Shown here piece after piece: positions 24,197-32,726 of a DNA stretch of 64,000 bases. The stretch is from assembly GCA_022652735.1 (NCBI GenBank), contig JALCRP010000001.1, forward strand, positions 62,001 through 126,000. The letters are read 5' to 3'. Source of the stretch: Faecalibacterium sp. (GTDB taxonomy: Bacteria > Bacillota > Clostridia > Oscillospirales > Ruminococcaceae). How positions within the stretch are numbered: position 1 is the stretch's first letter; each line of letters starts with the position of its first letter. The notes under the pieces are model-generated. The model was not told the DNA's origin. It made no database searches and saw nothing but the letters and a program-made list of their open reading frames with translations. The position numbers and the translations under genes are program-made.

Positions 24197-26164
24197 TTAG
24201 TGCCGGCCGTTTTCACTGTCTTTTACCACAATGTCCAGCCCATGCTGCTGCAAAATCTCCAGCGATTGCTCGGCATTTGCGGCGGCAGGGGCGTTATTGG
24301 CCTGTGGCTCATACGGGCCGATGGCGCAGGCAATGCCCGTCACCTCGGCAATGATTTTTTTGAGCAGGCGCTGGCTGTCGCGATTTACGCGGATAAAATC
24401 GCGGAACATTTTTCCGCCGTCGATCAGTACACGCTTGCCGTCGTAATAGGCTTTTGATTTGCGCAGCGTAGTGTACAGCATCATATCGCGCGCTTCCAGC
24501 GCTTTGATTACTTCCGGCCATGCCGGGAAGGCTTGGGTTCCGGCTTCGGCGGTTCTGCGGGGCATATTCAGCTTAGGGTCGGCTTCATACGCAGGCTGGC
24601 CGGGCTGTGCGGGCACGGCGGCCGAGGCCGCGGTGGGCGCATCGGCAGGCTCGTCAGAAAGTGTTTCGGTGGTTTTCTCGGTAGGCGCCGCAGCAGGTTC
24701 GTCAGAAAGTGTTTCGGTGGTTTTCTCGGTAGGCGCCGCAGCAGGTTCGTCAGAAAGCGCCTCGGCAGGTAACTCGGCGGGTGCATCCGGCTGATTTTCC
24801 CACGGCAGCGCTTCTTTTGCGCTGACAGGGGCATCGCCGTCATCCGGCGGCGGAACTTCTTCCGTCGGGCCGCTTTCCAGCGCATCGGGCTGCGCTTTTT
24901 CTGTCAAAGGCTGCGGCGCGGGCGCTTTGGCCGCCTCGGAGAAAACCAGCGTTTCGGCCGATGCCCGCGGCGCGGGCACAGCGGCCTGCGGTGCGGCCGC
25001 AAAAGGTTTTACTGCCTGCGGCGCGGCCGAAAAGGGTTTTGGCGCCGAAACGGCCGGAGCGGCAGCCGGCGCAGCGATAGGTGCGGGCGCCTGCGTCAGA
25101 GAGAACAGCGCCAGCTCCAGCTCAATACGGTGATTGTTGCCGCGCGCCATTTTCTCCATCGCGCCGCCAATCGTGCGGATGGCCCGGATCGCCTCGGCCT
25201 GCGGCACCTGCGCCGATTTTTCCAGATACAGCGTTTCCTCCTCCGGAGAGATACCGGAAAGTAGGCTTTTACCGTTGGGCAGGCCCGCCAGCATCAGGTT
25301 GCGGTAATGCGAAACAAGCTCCTCGGCAAGGCGCTTTACATCCACCGATTGCTGCCGCAGGGCCGCCAGCTCGGCCAGTGCCGCGCCGCCGTCGCCGGCC
25401 GCCACGGCATCCGAAATGCGGAAAAGATAACTTTTATCGGTCACGCCTGCCATGCGGCGCACAACTTCTTCGTCGATAGTATCGCTCACGCCCGCGCAGG
25501 TATCCAAAATGGAAAGCGCATCCCGCAGCGCGCCGTCGGCCAGCCGCGCCACAAGCGCCGCGGCGCCGGGCGTCAGGTTCAGATGTTCTGCTGCGGCGAT
25601 CTGCGCCACGCGCTCGGCAATATCCTCGGGGCGAATGCGGGTAAAATCGTACCGCTGGCAGCGGGAAAGGATCGTGGCCGGTACCTTTTGGATTTCTGTT
25701 GTCGCCAAAATGAAGATCACATGGCTGGGCGGCTCCTCAAGCGTTTTCAGCAAGGCATTGAAGGCCGGCATGGAAAGCATGTGTACTTCGTCGATGATGT
25801 ATACTTTATATTTGCAGATGCTCGGCGTATAGGCCGTTTCGTCGCGGATGTCGCGCACGTCGTCAACGCCGTTGTTCGAGGCAGCATCCATCTCTACCAC
25901 ATCAAGGATGCTGCCGTTATCGATGCCTTTGCAGATCTCGCAGGCATCGCACGGGTCGCCTTCATGCGGCTCAAGGCAGTTAACAGCCTTGGCGAAGATT
26001 TTGGCGCAGGTCGTCTTGCCCGTACCACGCACGCCGGTAAACAGGTAGGCATGGCCGATACGCCCTGTTGCCACCTGATTTTTCAGCGCCGTAACAACGG
26101 CCTTTTGGCCGACGACATCCTCAAATTTCTGTGGCCGCCATTTGCGGTACAGTGCGCGATACAT
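24197..26164 (-). CDS. dnaX: DNA polymerase III subunits gamma/tau
   Basis: Clamp-loader ATPase, 655 residues. The AAA+ domain has Walker A GVRGTGKT (44-51), zinc cysteines 63, 72, 75 and 78, the Walker B segment YIIDEVHML and sensor-1 ILATTE. Domain III follows, then a long Pro/Ala/Glu-rich linker (about 390-590) and a short C-terminal domain that would contact the polymerase. Start ATG 26164 is fixed by the conserved MYRALYRKWRPQ beginning. A 48-nt unit is tandemly duplicated in the linker (24645-24757). No A-rich slippery sequence for gamma production was identified. Confidence 0.96.
   Translation of the reverse strand: MYRALYRKWRPQKFEDVVGQKAVVTALKNQVATGRIGHAYLFTGVRGTGKTTCAKIFAKAVNCLEPHEGDPCDACEICKGIDNGSILDVVEMDAASNNGVDDVRDIRDETAYTPSICKYKVYIIDEVHMLSMPAFNALLKTLEEPPSHVIFILATTEIQKVPATILSRCQRYDFTRIRPEDIAERVAQIAAAEHLNLTPGAAALVARLADGALRDALSILDTCAGVSDTIDEEVVRRMAGVTDKSYLFRISDAVAAGDGGAALAELAALRQQSVDVKRLAEELVSHYRNLMLAGLPNGKSLLSGISPEEETLYLEKSAQVPQAEAIRAIRTIGGAMEKMARGNNHRIELELALFSLTQAPAPIAAPAAAPAVSAPKPFSAAPQAVKPFAAAPQAAVPAPRASAETLVFSEAAKAPAPQPLTEKAQPDALESGPTEEVPPPDDGDAPVSAKEALPWENQPDAPAELPAEALSDEPAAAPTEKTTETLSDEPAAAPTEKTTETLSDEPADAPTAASAAVPAQPGQPAYEADPKLNMPRRTAEAGTQAFPAWPEVIKALEARDMMLYTTLRKSKAYYDGKRVLIDGGKMFRDFIRVNRDSQRLLKKIIAEVTGIACAIGPYEPQANNAPAAANAEQSLEILQQHGLDIVVKDSENGRH
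24645..24757 (-). repeat. 48-nt tandem repeat in the DnaX linker
   Basis: Two nearly identical 48-nt units (24645-24692, 24693-24740) and the first 17 nt of a third. Each codes 16 residues containing SDEPAAAPTEKTT. The near-identity suggests recent expansion. Confidence 0.9.
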
Positions 26165-26235
26165 ACCCCTCGCCTCCCTGCGTAACAGCATAAAAAACGG
26201 ACAGGCCCGCGGGGTGTTTTCCCCGCCTTGCGAAG

Positions 26236-26355
26236 CTCGGCATACGGATGCAGGGTAACTGCGGCGCACAGGCCAACCGCTTAAGGCTGCTTGGTTCCCC
26301 ACCTGACCTGGTTCACGGCCGGCCCATCGCACAGGCCCCGCATCCGTATGCCGAA
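26236..26355 (-). ncRNA. ffs: Signal recognition particle RNA (small, 4.5S type)
   Basis: About 120 nt closed by a 14-bp perfect terminal stem (26238-26251 with 26340-26353). The centre holds the SRP domain IV signature with the asymmetric loop and tetraloop: CCAGGTCAGGTGGGGAAC then CAAGCAGCC. A strong promoter lies just upstream. It sits immediately upstream of dnaX on the same strand. Exact ends are estimates. Confidence 0.9.
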
Positions 26356-26385
26356 CCACGCAGCAGGCGCTGTCCGGTAAAAATG

Positions 26386-26414
26386 ATTATAATATAAAGG
26401 CTGCCCAAATGCAA
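26386..26414 (-). promoter_or_regulatory. Promoter of SRP RNA
   Basis: TTGCAT (26414-26409), 17-nt spacer, TATAAT (26391-26386) on the minus strand, 31 nt before the RNA stem. Read-through could also serve dnaX. The stretch 26415-26549 shows nothing else. Confidence 0.8.
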
Positions 26415-26549
26415 GCGTCGGTATCCCGTTTTTCGCTTGGGCGGCGCTATGGAATTCGGCTGCCGCGTGGAATCTTTGGCCGGGCTTTCGGCGCTCTTGC
26501 CCGCACAGCGGCAAAGATCTGCCGCCGCACCGTATTTGCCCCTTGCAGC

Positions 26550-26585
26550 AAAAAGTCGCCGTGGATAACTCCGCGGCGGCTTTTC
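26550..26585 (-). terminator. Terminator after pta
   Basis: An AAAAGCCGCCGCGG / CCACGGCGACTTTT hairpin with two mismatches, ending in five T on the minus strand, about 25 nt after the pta stop. Confidence 0.7.
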
Positions 26586-26607
26586 ATTTTCATGGTTTTC
26601 TGCCCGA

Positions 26608-27633
26608 TTATTCCTGGCAGGCCGTAATCAGCGCCATGCGATATACCTCGTCGGCGTTGCAGCCGCGGGACAGATCATTGATGGGCGCGTTCAGGCCCTG
26701 CAAAATCGGGCCGTAGGCCGCATAACCGCCCAAGCGCTGGGCAATCTTATAGCCGATGTTACCGGCCTCGATGTTCGGGAAAATGAAGGTGTTGGCGTGG
26801 CCCGCCACCTTGCTGCCCTTGCACTTGACGGAAGCAACTTCCGGCGCCACGGCGGCGTCGAACTGCAGCTCGCCCTCGATGGGCAGCTCGGGCGCAAGCT
26901 CCTGCGCCTTGGCGGTGGCATCATGGCTGAGCGCAACCGTGCCGCCCTTGCCGGAGCCTTTCGTGGAGAAGCTCAGTACGGCAACTTTCGGCTCGACGCC
27001 AAAGGTCTTGGCCGTCTTGGCCGTCTCGATCACTACTTCGGCCAGCTTGTCCGCGGCCTTGACCCTCACTTCGCCGGTCGCCTTATCGACGGTATCAGTA
27101 TAGTCGATATTGATGGCGCAGTCGCCCATCGCAATGCGGCGCAGTTCCTCGGGGCCGTTGTCACGGTCAAGGATAAAGCAGGAGCTTACGAGATGCGCGC
27201 CCTTTTTCGTTTTGATAAGCTGCAGCGCGGGGCGCACAGTATCGGCCGTAGAATAGGTTGCGCCGCCAAGCAGGCAATCGGCCTTGCCCATTTTCACGAG
27301 CATCGTGCCGAAATAGTTCGATTTCTTCAGCAGGTCGCGGCACTCGTCCGCGGTCATTTTGCCTTTGCGCAGCTCCACCATCGTATCCACCATCTTTTCA
27401 AAATCGGGATACGTGGCCGGATCGACAATTTCGGCGCCGGCAATGTCAAAGTTGCCGGCCTTGGCGGCCTTTTCGCAGGCGGCCTTGCTGCCGACCATCA
27501 AAACCTTCAGCAGCTTTTCGCGCAGCAGGCGGCTGGCCGCCTCGAGAATGCGCGGGTCATCGCCCTCGGTAAAAACAATCGTGCGGGGCGAAGCCTTCAG
27601 TTTCGCGGCCAGCGGTGCAAACATATCTGCCAT
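26608..27633 (-). CDS. pta: Phosphate acetyltransferase
   Basis: Interconverts acetyl-CoA and acetyl phosphate, the step before acetate and ATP formation by acetate kinase. The 341-residue, single-domain product has the family segments FTEGDDPRILEAA, LLGGATYSTADTVRPALQLI, VLSFSTKGSG and the C-terminal FPNIEAGNIGYKIAQRLGG and GPILQGL. Length fits the short Pta type found in Firmicutes. SD GGAGG precedes ATG 27633. It is monocistronic with promoter and terminator; ackA is not in the window. Confidence 0.96.
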   Translation of the reverse strand: MADMFAPLAAKLKASPRTIVFTEGDDPRILEAASRLLREKLLKVLMVGSKAACEKAAKAGNFDIAGAEIVDPATYPDFEKMVDTMVELRKGKMTADECRDLLKKSNYFGTMLVKMGKADCLLGGATYSTADTVRPALQLIKTKKGAHLVSSCFILDRDNGPEELRRIAMGDCAINIDYTDTVDKATGEVRVKAADKLAEVVIETAKTAKTFGVEPKVAVLSFSTKGSGKGGTVALSHDATAKAQELAPELPIEGELQFDAAVAPEVASVKCKGSKVAGHANTFIFPNIEAGNIGYKIAQRLGGYAAYGPILQGLNAPINDLSRGCNADEVYRMALITACQE

Positions 27634-27695
27634 AATGATTCAACCTCCAATATTTTAGCCGGGCGAATCATGCCCGGTTTTCTGCATACGAAACA

Positions 27696-27723
27696 AGTTT
27701 AGCACCATCGCCGAGAATTGCAA
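27696..27723 (-). promoter_or_regulatory. Promoter of pta
   Basis: TTGCAA (27723-27718), 16-nt spacer, TAAACT (27701-27696) on the minus strand. A CCGGGC/GCCCGG hairpin lies in the short leader. Confidence 0.55.
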
Positions 27724-27825
27724 GACGCAAACCGCACGGGATTTGCTGCCTTTTTGCTCTTTTTTACTGTTAAAATGCCGCTTCCGTGGTACAATACTTT
27801 CGTAGAAAACGGGAGGATGCCAAAC

Positions 27826-28392
27826 ATGGATTTTGCCGAATTGAAGCAGGAGTGCCTTGTCTGCCGGCGCTGCCCTTTATGCAAGACGCGCACCAACGTG
27901 GTTTTTGGGCAGGGTGCTCAGGATGCCGAAGTGCTGTTTGTAGGCGAAGGCCCGGGCCAAAGTGAGGATGAGAAGGGCCAGCCGTTTGTGGGCCGCAGCG
28001 GCCAGCTGCTGGATAAGTATCTTTTTGCCATCGACCTTGACCGTAGCCGCAACTGCTATATTGCCAACATCGTCAAGTGCCGCCCGCCGCAAAACCGTGA
28101 CCCTCTGCCTGAGGAGCGTGAGGCCTGCATGCCTTGGCTGCGGGAGCAGTTTCGTTTCATCCGCCCGAAGATCATCGTTTGTCTGGGGCGCATCGCCGCC
28201 CAAAGCATGATTCGCCCCGATTTTGCCATCACGAAGGAACACGGCCAGTTTTTTGAAAAGGGCGGAACGCTGTTTATGGCGACATTCCACCCGGCCGCGC
28301 TGCTGCGCAACCCGGCCCAGAAGCCGGAAGCCTTTTCGGATTTTGCCGTCCTGCGGGACAAGATTCGGGAAGTTTGCGGGCACACCTACTGA
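27826..28392 (+). CDS. Family 4 uracil-DNA glycosylase (Fe-S)
   Basis: Removes uracil from DNA in base-excision repair. The 188-residue product has N-terminal cysteines for the 4Fe-4S cluster (CLVCRRCPLC), the catalytic motif GEGPGQSEDEKGQPFVGRSGQLL, IVKCRPPQNRDP with a further cysteine, and the C-terminal FHPAALLRNP. These mark the family 4 (UdgA/UDGa) type rather than Ung. ATG 27826 was chosen for its GGAGG SD; the upstream frame is not conserved. A weak -10 (TACAAT, 27790-27795) lies before it. It ends at a terminator that also shapes the next gene's start. Confidence 0.93.
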   Translation: MDFAELKQECLVCRRCPLCKTRTNVVFGQGAQDAEVLFVGEGPGQSEDEKGQPFVGRSGQLLDKYLFAIDLDRSRNCYIANIVKCRPPQNRDPLPEEREACMPWLREQFRFIRPKIIVCLGRIAAQSMIRPDFAITKEHGQFFEKGGTLFMATFHPAALLRNPAQKPEAFSDFAVLRDKIREVCGHTY

Positions 28393-28407
28393 TTTTTGTG
28401 GCGGCCG

Positions 28408-28450
28408 CCTCGTTTTTCGCATAGCATGGCGAAAAGCGAGGTGTTTTTTT
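28408..28450 (+). terminator. Intrinsic terminator overlapping the next gene's ribosome binding site
   Basis: A 13-bp stem with one wobble (28408-28420 with 28429-28441) ends in seven T (28444-28450). The right arm contains GAGG, the apparent SD of the ATPase gene, and ATG (28451) follows the last T directly. Confidence 0.85.
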
Positions 28451-29572
28451 ATGGAAAACGAAGCGCATGTCACGGATTTCTTTCTGGGCACCACAACGCC
28501 GGCCGGCTTCAAGGGATATTTCGATCATTTGGCGGACGAAGGCGGCCGCCAGATGTATCTCATCAAAGGCGGCCCCGGCTGCGGAAAATCCACGCTGATG
28601 AAGCACTTGGCCGCGCGCACGGCCGAACCCATCCAGCGCATCCATTGTTCCAGCGACCCCGATAGCCTCGACGGCATCATTTTCTGTGAAAGAAACGCCG
28701 CCGTCGTGGATGCCACTGCGCCGCATGTGCTGGAGCCTTCGGCGCCGGGCGCCGACGAGATTGTTTTCAGCCTGTATGATACGATCCGCCCGGCGCTGCT
28801 TCAGCCGCACAAAGCCGAAGTAAAAGCGCTGTTTGCCCGCAATTCCTGCCTGCGCGGGCGCGCGGCGCGCTATATTGCCTCTGTGGGCAGCCTGCTTTTG
28901 GATAACCGCCGCGCGGCCGCTTGCTGCACCGATTTTGAAAAGCTGCGCCGTTATGCCGGGCGCCTTGCCGCACGGCTTTTACCCAGCCAGAATGCCGCCG
29001 GCGACGAGCAGATCCGCTTTTTAAGCGGCATCACGCCGCAGGGCTGTATTTTTTACGAAAGCACCGTAACCGCGCTGGCGGATCGTTTTGTGGTTTTTCA
29101 GGATGATACGGGCGCTTGCTCCCGCGTGATCTTACAGGTTTTGCGCGAGCAGGCGCTGGCGCGCGGCCATTCCATCATCACCTGCCCATGTGCCTTGTAT
29201 CCGGATGAAAAGTTCGATGCCATCCTGATCCCGCAGCTTCGCCTTGCCTTTTTAACTTCCAACCCGTGGCATCCCTGCCATTTTGCGGGCCAGCGCAATA
29301 TCCACTGCACCCGTTTTCAGGATGCGCAGCGCCTTGCCTGCTATCGGGCGCGCATGCACTTTAACTTTCGCGCGGCCGAGGACCTGCTGCAGCAGGCCAT
29401 TGCGCTGATGGCACAGGCAAAAGCCTGCCATGATGAGCTGGAAACCTATTATCGCGCCGCCGTGGATTTTGCCGCCGTGGACGCGCGGCTACAGGCCTTT
29501 GCCGAAACGCTCGGCCTGCCCGCCTTGCAAAATTCGGACGTTTCTGCTATGGTAAAAGGAAAACCACAGTAA
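28451..29572 (+). CDS. Uncharacterised P-loop ATPase (PRK06851-type)
   Basis: A 373-residue protein with Walker A KGGPGCGKST (about 39-48) near the N-terminus. The segments HCSSDPDSLDGI, YLIKGGPG and a conserved pattern of cysteines and histidines resemble the PRK06851 family of Firmicutes ATP-binding proteins, of unknown function. No membrane segment or signal peptide. The only SD (GAGG at 28438-28441) lies in a terminator stem, so translation may need unfolding of that hairpin. The DtxR-family regulator follows 17 nt downstream and may be co-transcribed. Confidence 0.75.
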   Translation: MENEAHVTDFFLGTTTPAGFKGYFDHLADEGGRQMYLIKGGPGCGKSTLMKHLAARTAEPIQRIHCSSDPDSLDGIIFCERNAAVVDATAPHVLEPSAPGADEIVFSLYDTIRPALLQPHKAEVKALFARNSCLRGRAARYIASVGSLLLDNRRAAACCTDFEKLRRYAGRLAARLLPSQNAAGDEQIRFLSGITPQGCIFYESTVTALADRFVVFQDDTGACSRVILQVLREQALARGHSIITCPCALYPDEKFDAILIPQLRLAFLTSNPWHPCHFAGQRNIHCTRFQDAQRLACYRARMHFNFRAAEDLLQQAIALMAQAKACHDELETYYRAAVDFAAVDARLQAFAETLGLPALQNSDVSAMVKGKPQ

Positions 29573-29589
29573 AGGAGCGCAGGCGTATC

Positions 29590-29964
29590 ATGCAGATTCA
29601 TGAATCGGCCGAGGACTATCTTGAGGCTATCCTGAAGCTTGAAGAAAAGCAGACGGGGCCGGTCCGTTCGATCGACATTGCCAACGATCTCGGCTTTTCC
29701 AAGCCAAGCGTGAGCATTGCTATGAAAAAACTGCGTGAAAGCGGCTATATTGAGGTCGGCACAAGCGGCAGCCTTTCTCTGCTGGCGCCGGGCCGCGCCA
29801 TCGCCGAGCGCATCTACACACGCCATCGGCTTCTCGCCCGCTTTCTCGAATCGCTCGGCGTCAGCGAAGAAAACGCGGCCGCCGACGCCTGCAAGATCGA
29901 GCACGATCTCAGCGACGAAAGCTTTGAAAAGCTGAAAGCTCATATCGAAAAAAGTATGGAATAA
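29590..29964 (+). CDS. DtxR/MntR-family metal-dependent transcriptional regulator
   Basis: A 124-residue winged-helix protein: the N-terminal domain starts with IHESAEDYLEAILKL, has a helix-turn-helix in VRSIDIANDLGFSKPSVSIAMKKL and a wing GYIEVGTSGSLSL, followed by the dimerisation/metal domain with RHRLLARFLESLGV and KIEHDLSDESFEKL. Length fits MntR-like members without an SH3 domain. It would repress or activate manganese or iron uptake; no transporter gene is adjacent, so its targets are elsewhere. SD AAAGGAG lies about 12 nt upstream. Confidence 0.92.
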   Translation: MQIHESAEDYLEAILKLEEKQTGPVRSIDIANDLGFSKPSVSIAMKKLRESGYIEVGTSGSLSLLAPGRAIAERIYTRHRLLARFLESLGVSEENAAADACKIEHDLSDESFEKLKAHIEKSME

Positions 29965-30019
29965 CCGCAGCGCGCAGGGCGTAGGCCAAGCGCGCGCCGG
30001 GAAAAGGGGGGCGAGCGCT

Positions 30020-32599
30020 ATGCCGGAAGTTTGCCTTGCCGTGCGCGGGCTGGCGGAATTTCTGCTGCGCAGCGGCGATCTCGACAGCCGCTTTACCGGC
30101 TTTGACCGTGCGCTGGAAGGCGCCCGCATCCATCGCCGGCTGCAAAAGGCCGCGGGCGGCGATTATGCCGCCGAGGTAGCGCTTTCCTGCCGGCGCACTG
30201 TGGCAGGCATCGACTACTGCATCGAAGGCCGTGCCGATGGCATTTTTACGGACGAAACCGGCACCGTGACGATCGACGAGATCAAAACCACCGCCGTGCC
30301 TTCCGCGCAAATCGAGGAAAATGGCAACCCCTGCCACTGGGCACAGGGTATGGTGTATGCCGCGATCTACGGCGCGCAGCAATCTCTTGCGGCGCTGAAT
30401 GTCCGCTTGACTTACTTTCAGATCGACGAAGAAAAGACGATCCGCTTTGTGCGGCATTTTTCCCTGCCGGAGCTGGAAGCCTACTTTACGTCCCTTCTGG
30501 CACAGTACGCCCCTTGGGCGCAGCGCAGCCTTACCCATACAGCCGCGCGCAGCCATGCGCTGCACGAAATGGCATTTCCGTTTTCCGGCTGGCGGCCCGG
30601 GCAAAAGGCCATGTCGGGCGAAGTATACCATGCCTGTGAAAACGGTGATGTCCTGTTTTGTCAGGCGCCGACGGGCACCGGCAAAACGATGAGCGCCATG
30701 TTTCCGGCGCTGAAAGCGATGGGCGCAGGCTACGGCAGCCGCCTATTTTACCTGACGGCGCGCACCACAGCCCGGGCCGCGGCCGAAAACGCCTTGCAGG
30801 CGCTGGCGGTGCCTTCGCTGCTTTCCATCACGCTGACGGCGAAGGAGAAAGCATGCCTGTGCCTTAACGCAGCGGGCCGCCCCGAATGCCTGCCCGAGCG
30901 CTGCCCTTTTGCGCGCGGCTATTATGCCCATGTGCGGCAGGCGCTTGCCGCCGTGCTGGATGGCGGCCGCCCGCTAACGCGCGAGGTTTTGGCCGAGGCT
31001 GCGCAGCGGTATTCTGTCTGCCCGTTTGAGCTGGGGCTGGACGCCAGCGAATGGTGCGATGTAATCCTTTGCGATTACAACTATCTGTTCGACCCTGTCG
31101 TGCGGCTCCGGCGCTTTTTTGAAAGCAAAAGCGATGCGCTTTTTTTGGTGGATGAGGCACACAATCTGCCCGACCGCGCGCGCGATATGTATTCCGCGGC
31201 GTTTTCCAAAAGTGCCCTGCTGGAGGCAAAGCGCGCGCTCGGCAAAGGGAAAAGCCGCCTGAAAACGGCGCTTTCGCAAGCAAACGATATGCTGCTCGCT
31301 TATCGCAAGGCCTGTGCCGATACCTTTCCGGAAGAAAGCGGTGCGGCCTTTTTTTCTGAGCAGACCAGCCTGTTTTCGGCCGCGCCGGCGGGCGGCGATG
31401 CGGCCGCCGATTCCGCCGCAAGGGTCGAGGCGCTTGGGAGCACTTCGGCCGACAGCCTCTTGGCGGGCGGCGATGCGCTTTCCGCCTCCGGGGCCGGCCA
31501 AAACTCCTTATGCGAAAGCGCTCTTTTCGCCGAGGCGCCGCTTTCCTGCCAAGGCGGCACACGGTTTTACAGATCTTTGCCAAAGCCCCTGCTCACGGCG
31601 CTGCGGCGGATCTTGGCCCCGGCGCAGGCTTGGCTTGAGGAGCACCGGGAAGGCGCGGCGCACGAGGCCATTTTACAGCTATACTTTTTGCTGCGCGATT
31701 TTCTGCGCACGGCCGAAGGCTATGATACGCACTATGTTACGCAGCTTTCCGCGCATGGGGCCGAGCTTACGGTTTCCCTGCTTTGCCTCGACCCTTCCGA
31801 GTTTTTGAAGAAATGTTTTGCCTGCGGGCGGGCCGCCGTGCTTTTCAGCGCGACGATCGCCCCGCCGGGCTACTATCGCAGCATCCTTGGCTGTGCAGAG
31901 GCCCGCGCCGTTGCACTAAAAAGCCCTTTTGCGCCGGAGCATCTGGGGCTTTTTTGCCTGCAGAACGTCTCAACGCGCTACCGCGACCGTGAAAACAGCC
32001 TTGCCGCGATCACGCAGGCGCTGTATGCGATGGCGACGGCCCGCCGTGGGCACTATCTTGCGTTTTTTCCAAGTTACGCCTATCTGCGGCAGGCCTTTGC
32101 CCGCTTTACGCAGGAACACCCGGATGTGCCCACCCTTGCGCAGGAAAGCGGCCTTGATGATGCGGCGCGGGCGGCTTTCCTCGCCCACTTTCAGGCCGAA
32201 GAACAGGCAGATACCCTGCTTGGCTTTTGTGTGATGGGCGGCGTGTTTGGCGAGGGCATTGACCTTACCGGCGGCCAGTTGATCGGCTGTGCCGTCGTGG
32301 GCGTCGGGCTGCCGCAGGTAAGCCCGCGGCAGGAGATGCTGCGCCGCTATTACGATGATCTGGCCGGCTGTGGGTTTGATTTTGCCTATCGCTTTCCCGG
32401 CATGAATAAGGTTTTGCAAGCCGCGGGCCGCGTCATCCGTACCCCCGAGGATGAAGGCGTTGTGCTGCTGATCGACGACCGCTTTGCACAGGCACAGTAC
32501 CGTGCGCTTTTTCCGCCACACTGGGCGCATCTGCGCTATTGTGCCGACGCTTCTTCTCTTTCCGAAGGGCTGGCGGCTTTTTGGGCGGCACATCCGTAA
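30020..32599 (+). CDS. DinG/XPD-type helicase with N-terminal PD-(D/E)XK nuclease-like domain
   Basis: An 859-residue superfamily 2 helicase. Residues 1 to about 190 form a RecB-like nuclease region with GRADGIFTDETG and the metal motif IDEIKTT. Then come Walker A QAPTGTGKT, a cysteine cluster (CLCLNAAGRPECLPERC) expected to hold a 4Fe-4S cluster as in XPD/DinG, DEAH box VDEAHN and C-terminal motifs FSATIAPPGYY and AAGRVIRTPED. An Ala/Ser/Gly-rich insertion (about 450-510) looks disordered. It probably unwinds and trims branched or damaged DNA; the nuclease-Fe-S helicase combination recalls Cas4-like and Dna2-like enzymes. It follows the regulator by 55 nt. Confidence 0.88.
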   Translation: MPEVCLAVRGLAEFLLRSGDLDSRFTGFDRALEGARIHRRLQKAAGGDYAAEVALSCRRTVAGIDYCIEGRADGIFTDETGTVTIDEIKTTAVPSAQIEENGNPCHWAQGMVYAAIYGAQQSLAALNVRLTYFQIDEEKTIRFVRHFSLPELEAYFTSLLAQYAPWAQRSLTHTAARSHALHEMAFPFSGWRPGQKAMSGEVYHACENGDVLFCQAPTGTGKTMSAMFPALKAMGAGYGSRLFYLTARTTARAAAENALQALAVPSLLSITLTAKEKACLCLNAAGRPECLPERCPFARGYYAHVRQALAAVLDGGRPLTREVLAEAAQRYSVCPFELGLDASEWCDVILCDYNYLFDPVVRLRRFFESKSDALFLVDEAHNLPDRARDMYSAAFSKSALLEAKRALGKGKSRLKTALSQANDMLLAYRKACADTFPEESGAAFFSEQTSLFSAAPAGGDAAADSAARVEALGSTSADSLLAGGDALSASGAGQNSLCESALFAEAPLSCQGGTRFYRSLPKPLLTALRRILAPAQAWLEEHREGAAHEAILQLYFLLRDFLRTAEGYDTHYVTQLSAHGAELTVSLLCLDPSEFLKKCFACGRAAVLFSATIAPPGYYRSILGCAEARAVALKSPFAPEHLGLFCLQNVSTRYRDRENSLAAITQALYAMATARRGHYLAFFPSYAYLRQAFARFTQEHPDVPTLAQESGLDDAARAAFLAHFQAEEQADTLLGFCVMGGVFGEGIDLTGGQLIGCAVVGVGLPQVSPRQEMLRRYYDDLAGCGFDFAYRFPGMNKVLQAAGRVIRTPEDEGVVLLIDDRFAQAQYRALFPPHWAHLRYCADASSLSEGLAAFWAAHP

Positions 32600-32689
32600 G
32601 CTTTGCTTTGGCAGCCTACCTGCGGCGGCTGTGCTATGCAGGCGCCGCACACGCACATTTCCCGCGGCAAGCATGCGGCTATAAAACAA

Positions 32690-32723
32690 ACGGCCCCGCA
32701 GCGATTTTTCGCCGCAGGGCCGT
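32690..32723. terminator. Bidirectional intrinsic terminator
   Basis: ACGGCCC (32690-32696) pairs with GGGCCGT (32717-32723), extended inward with one mismatch. Plus strand continues CTTTTATTTTT; minus strand continues TTGTTTTA. It separates the convergent helicase (+) and U32 peptidase (-). Confidence 0.85.
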
Positions 32724-32726
32724 CTT

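Noticed and set aside
26165-26359. N-terminal extension of dnaX by 65 residues
   Set aside because: It would read through the SRP RNA gene; the conserved DnaX N-terminus starts at ATG 26164 with an SD.
30020-32599. Cas3/Cas4-type CRISPR effector
   Set aside because: No HD domain, no cas neighbours and no repeat array; the helicase part is DinG/XPD-like.
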